Source of the DNA: Siphonodentalium dalli
Lineage: Eukaryota > Mollusca > Scaphopoda > Gadilida > Siphonodentaliidae
Direction: 5' to 3'
Assembly (NCBI GenBank): GCA_032622095.1
Contig: CP136066.1
Location: forward strand, 148,333,559 to 148,397,558
Length of the DNA: 64,000 bases
Positions within the stretch are counted from its first letter, which is position 1. Every line of letters begins with the position of its first letter. The notes beneath the pieces are model-generated. The model searched no databases, was not told where the DNA came from, and saw nothing but the letters and a program-made list of their open reading frames with translations. The position numbers and the translations under genes are program-made. Shown piece by piece: positions 47,377 to 60,552 of this stretch.

Positions 47377-47630
47377 CTCTTCCATGACTGGAGCTTCCTG
47401 AAATTTTGCGAAAACCCTGTGCCATGCATTCTGTTATATATGTGAGTCTCCCGTTAGGAGCCTCGCAAATATAAGAGAATGCATTGGCCTAACAATATTT
47501 ACCTTGACCTTGTAAGCCAGTGCATTCTCTTATATATGCGAGGCTCCCTACGGGAGACTCACATATATAAGAGAATGCACTGGCACAGGGTCATTAATGA
47601 TGCACCAGTGCAGCTCCAGTCATGAAAGAA
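47377..47630. mobile_element. TTAA element family B2, copy f
   Basis: TTAA both sides; CTCTTCCATGACTGG left end, CATGAAAGAA right end; two nearly complete palindromic cores (47421-47489, 47515-47585). Confidence 0.75.
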
Positions 47631-47764
47631 TTAAGCAATATCAGAATGAAATGAAACATGAAGTTGAACACATAACTCAACAATAAATAAGAAACTCCAC
47701 AAAAAATCATCATAATGGTAAATTAATCATAAATTTCAAATGCAATGATTACAAAACTAATGTA

Positions 47765-47977
47765 CAGTAATGCTCTAATTAATCGACTCCTTAAACACAG
47801 CAGAATTATGGGTAACTTTTCAGGATTTAGTCGGAAATATGGCTTGTTGCCATTCATCGGAAAGCTCTCCCCAAGAGCTTTCCGATGAATGGCAACAAGC
47901 CAAATTTCCGACTAAATCCTGAAAAGTTACCCATAATTCTGCTGTGTTTAAGGAGTCGATTAATTAGAGCATTACTG
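47765..47977. mobile_element. Foldback MITE family A, full palindrome (213 bp)
   Basis: TA-flanked, arms CAGTAATGCTCTAATTAATC and complement; turn at AAAGCTCTCCCCAAGAGCTTT. Confidence 0.85.
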
Positions 47978-47999
47978 TATGTTGTAATCTGTGGTTTAA

Positions 48000-48234
48000 C
48001 ACTTTCTTTACTAAATAATCATTGAAGAGTAGTTCCCATGATAGAAAATGTTCAGATAATAAACTTATCATCTGAACATTTCCCACCAATTAATAGGAAT
48101 TCTTCTGTAAATGTTGTATCCTTTCATCTTGCTGATGTCTGCTTATATTTCCTGAACATCACTTCAGATAAAAAATTAGACCATTCCAATCTATACTTTA
48201 TAACAGATGGGCGAACCATTTAGTAACGAAAGTG
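48000..48234. mobile_element. TTAA element family D, copy 4
   Basis: TTAA both sides; CACTTTCTTTACTAAATAAT left end and AACGAAAGTG right end. Internal inverted repeat TTCAGATAATAAACTTATCATCTGAA.. (its arms at 48049-48080). Confidence 0.65.
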
Positions 48235-48610
48235 TTAAAATAGCAACTAAAATGCATAATTTGGCAAGAAATGGCACTGCTGTCAAAGTGCTGTGGTATA
48301 AAATGTCCATCAAGTGACTGAAATATCTTGCTTCAACTAGAGAAAGAGGTTCCCTTTTAAAAAGAATATCAGTGTTTGAATCATGATAAGCTAAGGAGAC
48401 AAGTTGAATTTTTCTAACAACCACAGTACAGAGAATAGACAAAATCAAACCATTTTTGGTTTAAGAGCTTGAACACAATGTGTGGATTTAATGAGGTAGT
48501 TCACCATTTGCTAATAGTCAGAATACAAACAAACATGATTGGGCCAAACAAACTTAATGTTCTGATTCTTAAACACTGTCTCCTTTATAAATGAAAGTGT
48601 CAATGACACT

Positions 48611-50832
48611 GTAGCTCAACTTGGAAAGCGAATAATTTCATGTGTTACAGTCAATGGAGTGATTAGGAACGTGGAAAGTTAAAAGGCCTAGTTATGCAAA
48701 GAGTAAAATCCAAGATGGCCACTGGCAGCCACATTTTTTGGACGAATGACCCCAAAAAAACTCATAATGATTTTACCAAAGGTACGACCTGTAGCTTGTG
48801 CCAAACGATTTAGTCATGCAAAGAGTAAAATCCAAGATGGCTGCTGTCGGCCATGTTTTTTGGCCGAATGACCCCAAAATGACTTGTTTCCATCTACATA
48901 TCATTGTTAACATCCATGACAAAATTTATGAAGATCCGACCAAAGTTACGACATCTAGCCCGTGCCAAAGGATTTAGTCATGCAAAGAGTAAAATCCAAG
49001 ATGGCTGCTGGCAGCCATGTTTTTTGTCCGAACGACCTCAAAATGACTCGTTCCCATCTACATGTCAATACTAACATCCAAGGAAAAATTTCATGATGAT
49101 CAGACGAACACGACCTGTAGCCCATGCTAATGGATTGAAATTTGAAATCCAAGATGGCCGCTGGTGGCCATGTTTTTTTGCTGAATGACCCCAAATTGAT
49201 TCGTTCCCATCTACATGTCAATATCAACAGCCATGATAAATTTCATAATGATATGACCAAAGCTTCGACCTGTAGCCTGTGCCAAAGGATTTAATCATGC
49301 AAAGAGTAAAATCCAAGATGGCTGCTGGCGGCCATGTTCTTTTGCCGAATGACCCCAAAATGACTCGTTCCCATATACATGTCATTGTTAACATCCATGA
49401 CAAATTTCATGAAGATCTGACAAAAATTACGACCTGTAGCCCGTGCCAAAGGATTTAGTCATGCAAAGAGTAAAATCCAAGATGGCTGCTGGCGGCCATG
49501 TTTTTTGGCCGAACGACCCCAAAATGACTCGTTCCCATCTACATGTCAATATTAACATCCACGACAAATTTCATGATGATCAGACGAACAGTATGACTTG
49601 TAGCCCGTGCTAATGGATTGAATTTGGAAATCCAAGATGGCCACTGGCGGCCATGTTTTTTTGCCGAATGACCCCAAAATGATTCGTTCCCATCAACATG
49701 TCAATGTCAACAGCCATGACAAATTTCATAATGATATGACCAAAGCTTCGACCTGTAGCCTGTGCCAAAGGATTTAGTCATGCAAAGAGTAAAATCCAAA
49801 ATGGCTGCTGGCGGCCATGTTTTTTTGCCGAATGACCCCAAAATGACTCGTTCCCATCTAAATGTCATTGTTAACATCCAATAGAAATTTCATGAAGACC
49901 TAACCAAAATTACGACCTGTGGCCCGTGCCAAAGGATTTAGTCATGCAAAGAGTAAAATCCAAGATGGCTGCTGGCGGCCATATTTTTTGGCCGAATGAC
50001 CCCAAAATGACTCGTTCCCATCTACATGTCAATGTCAACATCCATGACAAATTTCATGATGATCAGACGAAAGGTCCGACCTGTAGCCCGTGCTAATGGA
50101 TTGAATTTCGAAATCCAAGATGGCTGCTGGTGGCCATGTTTTTTTGCCGAATGACCCCAAAATGACTCGTTCCCATCTACATGTCAATGTCAACAGCCAT
50201 GACAAATTTCATAATGATATGACCAAAGCTTCGACCTGTAGCCTGTGCCAAATGATTTAGTCATGCAAAGAGTAAAATCCAAGATGGCTGCTGGCGGCCA
50301 TGTTTTTTTGCCGAATGACCCCAAAATGACTCGTTCCCATCTACATGTGATTATTAACAGTCATGACAAATTTCATGAAGATCTGACCAAAATTACGACC
50401 TGTAGCCCATGCCAAAGGATTTAGTCATGCAAAGAGCAAAATCCAAGATGGCTGCTGGCAGCCATGTTTTTTGGCCGAACGACCCCAAAATGACTCGTTC
50501 CCATCTACATGTCAATATTAACATCCATGACAAATTTCATGATGATCAGATGAACAGTCCGACCTGTAGCCCGTGCTAATGGATTGAATTTTGAAATCCA
50601 AGATGGCCGCTGGCGGCCATGTTTTTTTGCCTAATCACCCCAAAATGACTCGTTCCCATCTACATGTCAACAGCCATGACAAATTTCATAATGATCCGAC
50701 CAAAGGTATGACCTGTAGCCCGTGCTAAAGGAAATTGTTGACGAATCACACACGCACACACGCATACACACACAGACAACGGACGACAAAGCCATGGCAA
50801 TAGCTCAAACTTTACAAAGTAAAGTTGAGCTA
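48611..50832. mobile_element. Mobile element (family G) with internal higher-order tandem array
   Basis: Ends TAGCTCAACTTGG and AAAGTTGAGCTA form a short inverted repeat. Between them lie about 13 copies of a ~161-bp unit (GCAAAGAGTAAAATCCAAGA, TGGCTGCTGGCGGCCATGTT, AATGACCCCAAAATGACTCG). A variant unit (GATTGAATTT-GAAATCC) recurs at 49144, 49627, 50110 and 50593, spaced by exactly 483 bp, so three monomers form a higher-order repeat. A CA-rich stretch and CCATGGCAATAGCTCAAACT precede the right end. Confidence 0.8.
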
Positions 50833-52195
50833 AAAATATGGCTCACTGGGTGATTTAATGACTCATTGAAAAATGTTTTAAATCCTGCTTTGGGCTTTAC
50901 AGCGCAATGTCTACAATCTCTGTCTGTCACTGATACTGAAGGGGTCATTGTTGTAGCATTTTGGTGTGTTGGGAACCCAGATTTCGTAATCGGTCGTATG
51001 AGTTCTCAACTTGTGGGTTTATGTGATAGAAATTATCACTTTTATTGATGTTGTGTGTCGCCAATAAAAAGAAAATGATGCAGGAAAAACAGTTTTAAAG
51101 GTACTCAATCTGATTTGATGGTCCCCATATCATCAGATTCCAACAACAACAACAACATTTTTTTAAATGCTGCTTCAGTTATCAGAATCGAGTAATTGCC
51201 CAAAAATAATGCTAACCACAGTCAACTATAGTATAAAATTGCCCAAAACCTGTTATTTATCAACATTTTGAAAATTTGCCACAAAAAAAGCCACTTTATT
51301 CTACTTGATTTTAGAGTTATCTATCTTCATCCGCAATTCGGTCCGAGACCATCTTCTCGTCGACTGTTTACTGGGCCAGTAAAAATTATTTTCAAAAATT
51401 GATATCTGATCACTCTGAGCCAAGGAAATAGTAATTTGCAAGTGTTAATTCGGATTATGCATCTTTAATTCTACTCATGCATCATGTGATCGGCTGCAAG
51501 ATTTTGTTAGCAAATGTGTGCTTAAAACACATCAAAGGTCAATCTGGGTATCCAAAACACCTATTTGTTAAGCCCGGTACCTGTGGCAACAATGACCCCT
51601 TCAGTGCTATTGCCCATTATTTTAGCCAGACACATATCAACTTGTTTTTTATATTTCAGCTTTTTGTTATTTCTGATTATATTTATAAGGCTTTATTTTT
51701 GGTATACTTAAACTGTATGTACTTTGTACAACAGACTGTCAGGGCAAAATTTCATTAACACTTGAAAAGTCATTAAATGTAATTTTTCACACCCAACAAT
51801 GTTTTTTAATAAATTGGGAGTGACCAAATAAAAACCTGCCTGCTGAGTAATTTTGAGGCTAAAAAATAAATATAAAAACCTGCTAGCCTGCTCATTTCGA
51901 AAAATAAAAAGTGTCAGAGAAACAGATTATCAACTTTGTGGGGCCTATGATCAATGCTTCTTGCCTTCTTCTATTTCTTTCACAGTTAATATCTGCAGCA
52001 TAATCTATCAGTATAATTACACTGTAGGTGCATGCACCCTATATGTCTATTGTATGCTGTTAGCTGCATGATTTGAGGACACGTTGTCTCTTCATTGTGT
52101 ATTGAATTGAATCAGAAGGGATTGTACTCCGATTGGGAGTATAGGAGAGAGTGTTGAATTTTGGGAAAATCAGGAAAGTTTAGTTGTTTATAATA
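50833..52195. other. Intergenic, nothing recognised
   Basis: AT-rich with a short (AAC)n at about 51,142. No convincing exon, repeat or RNA gene. 44,790-45,629 and 52,900-53,430 are similar. Confidence 0.4.
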
Positions 52196-52405
52196 CAGTA
52201 ATGCCCTAAATAATCGACTCCTTAACCACAGCAGAATTATTGGTAATTTTTCAGGATTTAGTCAGAAATATGGCTTGTTGCCATTCATCGGAAAGCTCAG
52301 TGAGAGCTTTCCGATGAATGGCAACAAGCCATATTCCGACTAAATCCTGAAAAATTACCCATAATTCTGATGTGGTTAAGGAGTCGATTATATAGGGCAT
52401 TACTG
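52196..52405. mobile_element. Foldback MITE family A, full palindrome (210 bp)
   Basis: TA-flanked; arms start CAGTAATGCCCTAAATAATC; turn AAAGCTCAGTGAGAGCTTT. Confidence 0.85.
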
Positions 52406-52494
52406 TATAACAACTTGGAGGTCACAAGTTACTGAGATTGACATTCTCACACGCGATAAATAATTACGGTTCCATTTCATTGGTAAGTCCTTAA

Positions 52495-52734
52495 CCCTTC
52501 CATGACTGGAGATTCCTGAAATATTCCGAAAAAACCCTGTGGCAATGCATTCTCTTATATATGCGAGTCTCCCATAGGGAGCCTCGCATATGTAAGAGAA
52601 TACATTGGTCTAACAATATTTACCTGACCTTGTAACCCTGTGCATTCTATTATATATGGGAGAATCGCATATATAACAATGCAATGGCACAGTATCTTTA
52701 ATGTTGCACCAGCGCAGGTCCCATCATGAAAGGT
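52495..52734. mobile_element. TTAA element family B2, copy g
   Basis: TTAA both sides; CCCTTCCATGACTGG left end, CATGAAAGGT right end; first core complete, second shortened. A further right-end fragment (CATCATGAAAGGGTTAA) lies at 52878-52895. Confidence 0.7.
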
Positions 52735-53433
52735 TTAAATGAAATATTAATTAATGCGGCATTCATTGACACCATAAAATATAAACGTGCCACTAACACC
52801 TGCCTCTCGGAACTGATAGCTTTCTAAGTAGGTCACTAATGATGAAATGTTAATCTATAAATATATCAGTGCAGCTCTCATCATGAAAGGGTTAAATAAC
52901 ATGTGTCAAGGTGTATATTCAATATCAGTATATTGTTTCCACAGAAACACTCTGCTCTTTACTATTTTAATATGAAAATAAATCTAACAATGCATGGTCT
53001 TTATTATTACATGCTGTAAAAAAGGTCCTTTTTTATTTCAGTCTTTCGTAGACAATATTCTCTATCACTTTAAAGAAAATTTGCTGAGACATGTATAGTC
53101 CATATATTAGGGGAGTAGCATTTAATATTGATGTATGCGATTCTTCTGAAGAATTCTATCATGATACGTTTCATCGGATGTATTGCGATGCTCATATTTG
53201 AACATTTTGAAATATTTTTCTAACTACAGGTCATTCTTTAGTGGCTGTGAGCAGTCAACACCAGAAAATATTGTCCAACTATGATAAATTCAATTGTTTT
53301 ATTGTGACTATAAGCTCAGGCGTGGAATGGTATGCTATTAGATATGACAAATTAAATTTTTGTACCTGGCTAATACTCAGCCTTGAGTTGGCCTTTTTGG
53401 ACCCCCAAAACAATGAAAGTGTCAATGACACTG

Positions 53434-54193
53434 TAGTTCAGCTTGGAGAGGGGATAATCTAAAACATTAGTCAATGGTGCGATAAGGAATGCGGAAAAGT
53501 TAAAAACTTTAAGCAAAACCAGAGATCAACCCAAAGTGCCATATGAAGTTTGGGATCAATTGGATGAAAAATATTGACTGAAGGGTGTGCTGAAGTATTC
53601 AGTCATGCAAACACTAAAATCCAAGATGTCTGCCGGCATCCATGTTTTCCATGAAAATCATTCGAATTTGATAGTCCCCATCTAGAATTGATCCCAAACA
53701 TGCCTGTAAATTTCAAAAAAACTCTCCAATAAATGTTGGCTGCAGGATGTGCTTATGGTTTTTAATGAATATGGGAAAAAAAGATTGCTCCAATCTAGAT
53801 ATCACTCCGAAGATCAATATAAAGTAGGGAGCCATCAAATTTTTCCAAGTTTAGTTGAAAAATGTTGCCGCTAGTGACCATCTTGGATTTTACTCTTTTC
53901 ATGACTAAATACTTCAGCGCACCCTACATGCCACAACTCATCTGCTCATCACCAAAGATGGGAGCTATCCAATTTTTACGACATTCGTTTAAAAACATGG
54001 CCACCAGTAGCCATTTGTATTTGACATTTGAATCCATCAAACTTGCAACCACATTTATTGGAGAAATGTTGGAAATGAAAATAATTTCATCTACACGATG
54101 CAATCCTTTACTGAAAAACTTTTTGACATTCCTTCTTCTTCTTTATCATTCTATTGACGCTCAGCATAAAAATAGCAACACCCCAAGTTGAGC
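53434..54193. mobile_element. Family G element with few divergent units
   Basis: TAGTTCAGCTTGG left end preceded by GAAAGTGTCAATGACACT, and CAAGTTGAGCTACA right end. Contains degraded AAGATGTCTGCCGGC and GCCACTAGTGACCATCTTGG-like units, some inverted. Confidence 0.6.
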
Positions 54194-54205
54194 TACAGTT
54201 TCCTT

Positions 54206-54797
54206 GACACTTTTATTATTTCTGCTTTCCCACTTGGTCACAAACCTATGACATTCACCCCCAAGATCATGATAAGATGAAGTTTGTGGCCTGCAGGGTG
54301 TGCCAAAGGATTTAGTCATGCAAAGTGTTAAATCCTAGATGGGTACCGGCAGCTATGCTTTTCTCCAAAATAGTACAAATTTGAGAGCTCAAATCGAGAG
54401 GTCATACATACTAAACATGCTTGCAGGGTGTGCCGATGAATTTTAATGAATTTTGGAAAATTGTGGCTGCCGGTGGACATGTTTTTCATTGAAAGATCCT
54501 AATCATGACTGTAAATTTTCAAAACATTTCTCCCCATAAATGCAGACTGAAGGGTGTGCCAATGGATTAAAAGTTTAAACCAAATTGACTGCCAGGTGGT
54601 TTTTCAACAAATTAAAAAAAAAACTCTCATAAGGCTCTCATCTAGAGGTCACCCCAAAGATCCATATGGATTTTGGTGACGATCAGATGTGGGATGTGGC
54701 CTGTAGAGTGTGCTAAAGGAAATTGTTGATGGATGGACTGACAGACGGATGCCAACCAATGACAATAGCTCAAACTGAACTATATCAAGTTGAGCTA
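54206..54797. mobile_element. Family G element, adjacent second copy
   Basis: Follows directly on the previous copy. Units with CCTGCAGGGTGTGCCAAAGG and CCGGCAGCTATG; right end GACAATAGCTCAAACT...CAAGTTGAGCTAAAAA. Confidence 0.55.
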
Positions 54798-54945
54798 AAA
54801 ATCATAAAAATGCTGACTGAAGGCTGAGAATTAGCTACATTATACCACACTGTATTTTGATTGCCGGATGCCGAGAACATGATAAAAGGAAATAATTACT
54901 ACAAGTTGGTTCAATTTGAGGCCTGAAAAATACAAATCACTCTAA

Positions 54946-55155
54946 CCCTTTCATGGTAGGAGCTGCGCTAATGCAGCATTAAAGACCCTGTGCCAGTGCA
55001 TTCTCTTATTTATGCAAGTCGACCATAGGTCGCCTCACATATATAAGAGAATGCACTGGCTTACAAGATCAAGGTAAATATTGTTAGGCCAATGCATTCT
55101 CTTATATATGCAAGGCTTTTTCGTAAAAATTCAGGACACTCCAGTCATCAAAGTG
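54946..55155. mobile_element. TTAA element family B2, copy h
   Basis: Left flank CTAA (decayed), CCCTTTCATGGTAGG; right end CATCAAAGTG/TTAA. First core complete with the GACCATAGGTCGCC centre of B1 rather than the usual B2 centre; second core lost after one arm. Confidence 0.7.
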
Positions 55156-55300
55156 TTAAATACACCTCTCTTGCAAGAAAACAGTGTTCTTTCAATAGCA
55201 ATTGGCTGGCTGACTAGGAATGTTTCTCCGAGTATTCTTCAGTAGATTAAGAAAACACATTCTTCATGAGAATCACCATTTCATGCACACCTGTACTAAC

Positions 55301-55410
55301 CAGTGTTCCTTCTCTATGATATCTCCCCAATGGTCCCATAGAACCAGCTTTCGTTTATAACGTCTTTGTGTATCTACAGTCCAGTCCTTGACAGTCCAGG
55401 ATTGACTACC
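55301..55410 (-). CDS. putative internal exon of an unrecognised gene
   Basis: 110 nt between a strong acceptor (TTTTTCTTTCAG at 55411) and a donor GTTAGT at 55300. In the frame starting at the acceptor it reads GSQSWTVKDWTVDTQRRYKR and then KLVLWDHWGDIIEKEH, with no stop. Four tryptophans and a mixed charged and hydrophobic pattern look coding and unlike the nearby repeats. I do not recognise the family. It ends a few hundred bases from two mobile elements. Confidence 0.4.
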
Positions 55411-55472
55411 CTGAAAGAAAAATAATAATTCTTCGATATTGAACTAAAACCACTAAGGATTCAAGGACTTTT

Positions 55473-56405
55473 CTAGTCCAAGTCTTCTCGTACTAAAACT
55501 AGCTAAGATTTTGGGATGGAGATGCTAGTGTTTAGTCCGAGTTCCAGGCCCATGCATTTCTATGACACGACTTAAGCGTTAGTGACCCGCTCAAATAAAA
55601 CCACAATTATATGAAATAAAATATCACAATTGCTACAATAAACGGATAGTTTCCGCAGAAGACATGCTATTTGATCTGAAACCCACATCGGTTGTGAATT
55701 GAAAGCGGTAATTTAATGTGAAAAGAAACTTTTGCCGCAGTGTTTACATATTTTTTAAAGTATGCGAACTCAGTTGACCTTGCGAACTGCGTTCGGCATT
55801 TTCCGGTGAAAATATTCCGTAGATTTTCAATCAACCACGCACGATGAATTCTCCATTGTAATCGTAATTATACGTGACAATAAATAAATAAATACATAGA
55901 TTAAATACATATTGAAGATATAAATGTAATACATTAAATAAATTATGGGAATTATAACCATCTCACAGTTTAAAACAGTGTAAACACAATGACCATTAGA
56001 ATATCATGGGGGCCGCCATTTTGTTTGTATCGAAATTCGTCTCGGCCAAAACAAACACCGGACAATGCCGAAGTTCTTCGGAACCTGAGTTCGGCTTTCA
56101 GTTAAGTAAACAAACAGAAAAAACAACGATGTTTGTGGCAATCAACCGGAATATTCTATGTGTAATTTAACATTAAAGTTAGATTATTATACACCATTAT
56201 GACCATAAGATGTCACTCTTTCCGATGTATATAGCATCATGTATTGCTTTGTTAGGTAAATCGAGTAAAATACACCACAGATTCCCGCCACAGATCCTGG
56301 GCGTAACTCGTGTCATAGAAATGCATGGGCCTGGAACTCGGACTAAACACTAGCATCTCCATCCCAAAATCTTAGCTAGTTTTAGTACGAGAAGACTTGG
56401 ACTAG
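55473..56405. mobile_element. Long-TIR element, family I copy 2 (933 bp)
   Basis: Inverted repeats of about 105 bp start CTAGTCCAAGTCTTCTCGTA. The 7-bp GACTTTT flanks both ends (55466-55472, 56406-56412); the match can be stretched to 9 bp, so target length is 7-9 bp, compatible with hAT- or Mutator-like movement. No coding frame. Confidence 0.8.
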
Positions 56406-56412
56406 GACTTTT

Positions 56413-58370
56413 CTTGCAATTAAGTTTTGAATTTCTAGCAAACTTTGATTTAGAATGATGCAGTGTGTTGCTTATAGAGGATCTACGATGAGTCCACAGT
56501 TTATAGCAAATTTTTCAGAACGGTCTTTTAGCGAGGTCCAGACTAATTTACTGAACGAGTTTTGTAAATTTCGCTATAAACTGGGGACGAGTTGTAGATT
56601 CTATTTATTACTTGATCCAAACCCTCCATAAAACATACTTAAATCAATATATGGGACGTGAAACTAACAGTGGCTTATATACGGCATGCAATGACTTTTC
56701 ATGTAAATATGCATTGTTTGTCTGTGCAAAGAAATAATCCCTGATAAATAAGACTCTTTGACTTATTTAATGGCGTAAATATAATGAAATAACTATATCA
56801 AACTATATCAGTCACAAACACTGATTCTTCTGCATTCCTCGTCCCTCGATTCCGAATTGCGTTTGCGCAACAATAATACATTTGGGGTTTGGGTACACCA
56901 TGCACTCTTTCCTGCTATGCAATGACCGTTGCATATCATTATTATATAATGGGTTTAATAATGGAATAAGGGTCGGGTCATGTAATAAAATTGGATATAA
57001 CATTCTTGAAAAAAAGATTATTAACCCTGTTTTAATGTATACTCCCTATTAATTTATAAACATAGATGTTTTATTTATCCACAAAATAATTAAAATGACA
57101 TCAAAGCATCAATAATAATTCAGAACTCATGTGTAATTATTGTGAGGGAGTGGCATATCTAGGATTGGCTGTCTTCCTGTCAACCCCGGTGTCAATATAA
57201 TAAATAATTTCTCAACGGCATACTCTTGAGTTTCTAATAACGAAATACTAGAATTTATAATATAAAAATATTGTACAGTATACAGTGGAGTGGTCTATTA
57301 TTTATTTGCAGGGGTGTTCAAGAAATATAAGCAGATGGCTACCAGATGGACAGATAGTACAAATGGAATTCAACAAACGACATATGGTCATTTATTTATT
57401 TTACTTATTATCTGAACATTTCCTAATGTGCATTAATGAGTGTTTAGTGAAGAGAATCTCGAATGATAATACCAGTGTGCTACGACAACTTGCCCCTTAC
57501 AAGGTAGACCTTGGCTAAGTCAATTTGGCCGGTTACTTCATGTGAGTTTTTCATCTGACGTGTGTGTCGGAATAATGATGTGGAGGATTTATGTAAATGT
57601 TAGCCCAAACTACATTTCCAAGTAACGATGGTTTTGTTGTTTATTTTGAGGAATAATACCGCGTCAGATGAATTCAGCCCAAATATGTTAACAGTTGTCG
57701 TGTAAAACATTCGGCAGTAAGTTAGCGTTATTTAGTATTTGTGGATGTCCTTTAACATGGGGAAAATAGACTACTGCGCTTGAACGAGCATGTGAATTGT
57801 CGTTTTTAATGTATAGCAACTTTATAATCAATAACAGAGGCATTCTCTGTCAAATAAGGTCGCTCTATTTACGATACCAATTGGGGAACTTTGTAAATTA
57901 AATTACGCGTAAACTTAACCTGCTGCAAATAGAAAAGGTGTCGGAATCGGCGTACTCGCCCCAGGGCTAACTCGCCCAATCTGCGCGTGCCAACTCGGAA
58001 TAAAGGCCAACTCGGAATAAAAGATGCATACGGGGTGTTATATGGCGTTTGGTCCGTTGTTTCTCAATGAATATTATTGAAATTTGGTGTATATGTCCGG
58101 GCTGGGACATGGAATACAACAACGTTTGAATTGTTTTTAAATTTACAAATTTGTTGATTTTATTCATTTTGTTTTCGTTCTGAAACACACTATAAAGTGT
58201 ATATAATATAATAACGAACACGAGACATACATGATTTATAAACTGTTAACAAAAGATATCAAACTCAATACATGACAAAGATGACTCAGTGAAGTTTATA
58301 AAGTGAACATAAAAATATTAAGGTAAAAATCTTTTTAAGCATTACTAAACCGTTTAGCACAGTCCACTTC
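56413..58370. other. Intergenic, mostly unassigned
   Basis: A D-like fragment (TTATCTGAACATTTCC) lies near 57,410; GGCGTACTCGCCCCAGGGCT and two copies of CAACTCGGAATAAA lie at 57,948-58,022. No supported gene. Confidence 0.4.
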
Positions 58371-59883
58371 ACTCATCCGATCATCACTAAACTTCATATT
58401 TATCTTGATATTGATCTATCAGATGAGAGCTATCAAATATATTTTTAATTTTATAGGAAAAAATGGTCGCCAGCGGCCATATTGCATTTACGTTATATGT
58501 TATCGCTCATGTCGATATCTAGTATTACTTAGAAATTTCACCTTTCCAGATTCATAATTGCTCCATTGACTGTAACAGATGGAATTATTCCCCTCTTCGG
58601 ATAGAGTGTCACTGAAACTTTATTTTGTCAGACTGTCTGTATAGTCACTGATTATATATGGCAATAATCTGTAATAAGATGTAGCACTATTTTATTTTAT
58701 ATTTACATGCAGTGCTGTTTTTATACAACAATTCTAATCCCCCCTAGATCATCATGTGATCGACCATACATCGCGCGAGGACCTGGTTGAATTAAGGGGG
58801 GTTTTTATGGATAACTTCTGTCCTCAAGCTAGATTATACTTATGACATTTAATGGCATGTTTCTAACATGGAGGGTTAGATATGCGTGAGACACCACCAC
58901 TCTTCAATTCACACCAAGTTATCAGCTGTCATATTCGGATATTAGAACCCATAGCCATGATATATGGTTTATTTTGTGTATACTAGTAATATTGTTATTT
59001 TCAGTACCTTTATATACCAGTACTGTGTATAACAATGCATATACATTAATCCATGTATACATGTATATTGATTCAACGGATTCAGTGGTTTTGTCCATCA
59101 GTCTATCAAATTTGCGGGGAAAACATGGCCACAAGCAGTACACCCTGTTAAATTTCGAATTTGAATCAATTGGCGCACCCTGCAGCCAGCTTTTATTGGA
59201 GAACTTTTTCTCATGTGGATAGTTTGGGTCACCGCTAGATGTGAGCCATGTTTTGTTCTCAAGCTGTCCTTGTGAAGACATCACTGCCAGCGGTGATCTT
59301 GAATTTTACTATTTTTATGGCTAAATAATTTGGTTGATCCTACAGACGACACCCCTTGTCCGATCGTCACCAGATTCCACAATGATCTTCTGGATAACCA
59401 GGGGGAGAGTAATCTAATTTTCCCGAATTTCGTTAAAAAACATTACCACAGGCAGCAATTTGGTATCTTACTGTTTGATCCTCTTTTGCGTGACTGAATT
59501 GTTTTATGACTGTACAGTCATATCCCTCATCTGATAGTCACCACACTTTATATTGATCTTCGGGCTGACAACTAGATGGGAGCTATCGAATGCTTTGAAT
59601 TTTTTTGGAAAACATTGTCGCCAGCAGTCATCTTCTATTTTGGTTTTTATATACATGTATATCTCTTCATTCGGATAGCCAGTATTACGTAGGTACTTCA
59701 ACTTTCCGCATTCCTGTCATCATTTGAAATATAAAAATTTACCTGATACCATGCACCCTTCAAAATTTGTTTCGTCGTATCTATTTTAATGACCCGTATG
59801 GTAATATTGATACAGATATATTTGTCAAACATTTCTTTGTACAATATACAGGTATTTAGTTTGTAACTAAATCTAGAAATATA

Positions 59884-60552
59884 TAATAGTAGCTGGTGGA
59901 CCCTACTTCGTCCGGGATGTTCCCCTCTGATTTTCGGAGAATTGCGCGATTTAACCTTGAATTGACCATTTTAAAGGTGAACGTCATGTCGGGTCACGAT
60001 TTGACCCGCCCAAAACACTCCCCGGACAAAAGTCACGACAAAAGTACCCGTCGAAATCCGCCCGGCTTTACCCGATTTGACCTTGAATTGACAATTTTGA
60101 ATGTCAAGATCAGGTCAGGGTCATAATTTGACCCACCCGAAACACTCCTGGGACAAAAGTAACAGTAGGTATTATATTTCGTTGAAATACTTCGTTTTAC
60201 CAGATTTGACCTTGAATTGATCTTTTTGAATGTCAAAGTCAGGTCGGGATCAAGATTTGACCCGTCCAAATAGTCCAGAAACATGCCTACATCAGCACGT
60301 TCGAGAACATGGTCCCACGTGAAATTGGACCCGTCAATATTGCTCCCGGGATCGAAGTAGTCCTACACACAAATTTTTAGTCGGATCGGTCAAGGTCCAG
60401 AAACATGCCTATGAGCGAGGTCAAGTTGACACGTTAAATACCAAATCCGAGTCGGATCAGTCGAGCAGTGTTAGAGTCTATAACACATACACACATGCAT
60501 TCATGCATACACACATACATACAGACAGGTGTTCCAAAATGTATAATCGATA
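59884..60552 (+). repeat. GGTCA-rich element (family K), dispersed copy
   Basis: ATATATAATAGTAGCTGGTG start, repeated TTGACCTTGAATTGA and TGTCAAGATCAGGTC blocks, ends ACAGGTGTTCCAAAATGTAT. More diverged than the cluster at 39-43 kb. Confidence 0.65.

Noticed and set aside
48955-50700. Tandem array considered as a CRISPR-like array
   Set aside because: Units are about 161 bp and continuous, without short direct repeats and unique spacers; the genome is animal.
56812-57003. Minus-strand frame of 63 codons with many Pro and Leu
   Set aside because: No splice signals or family motif; left out for lack of support.
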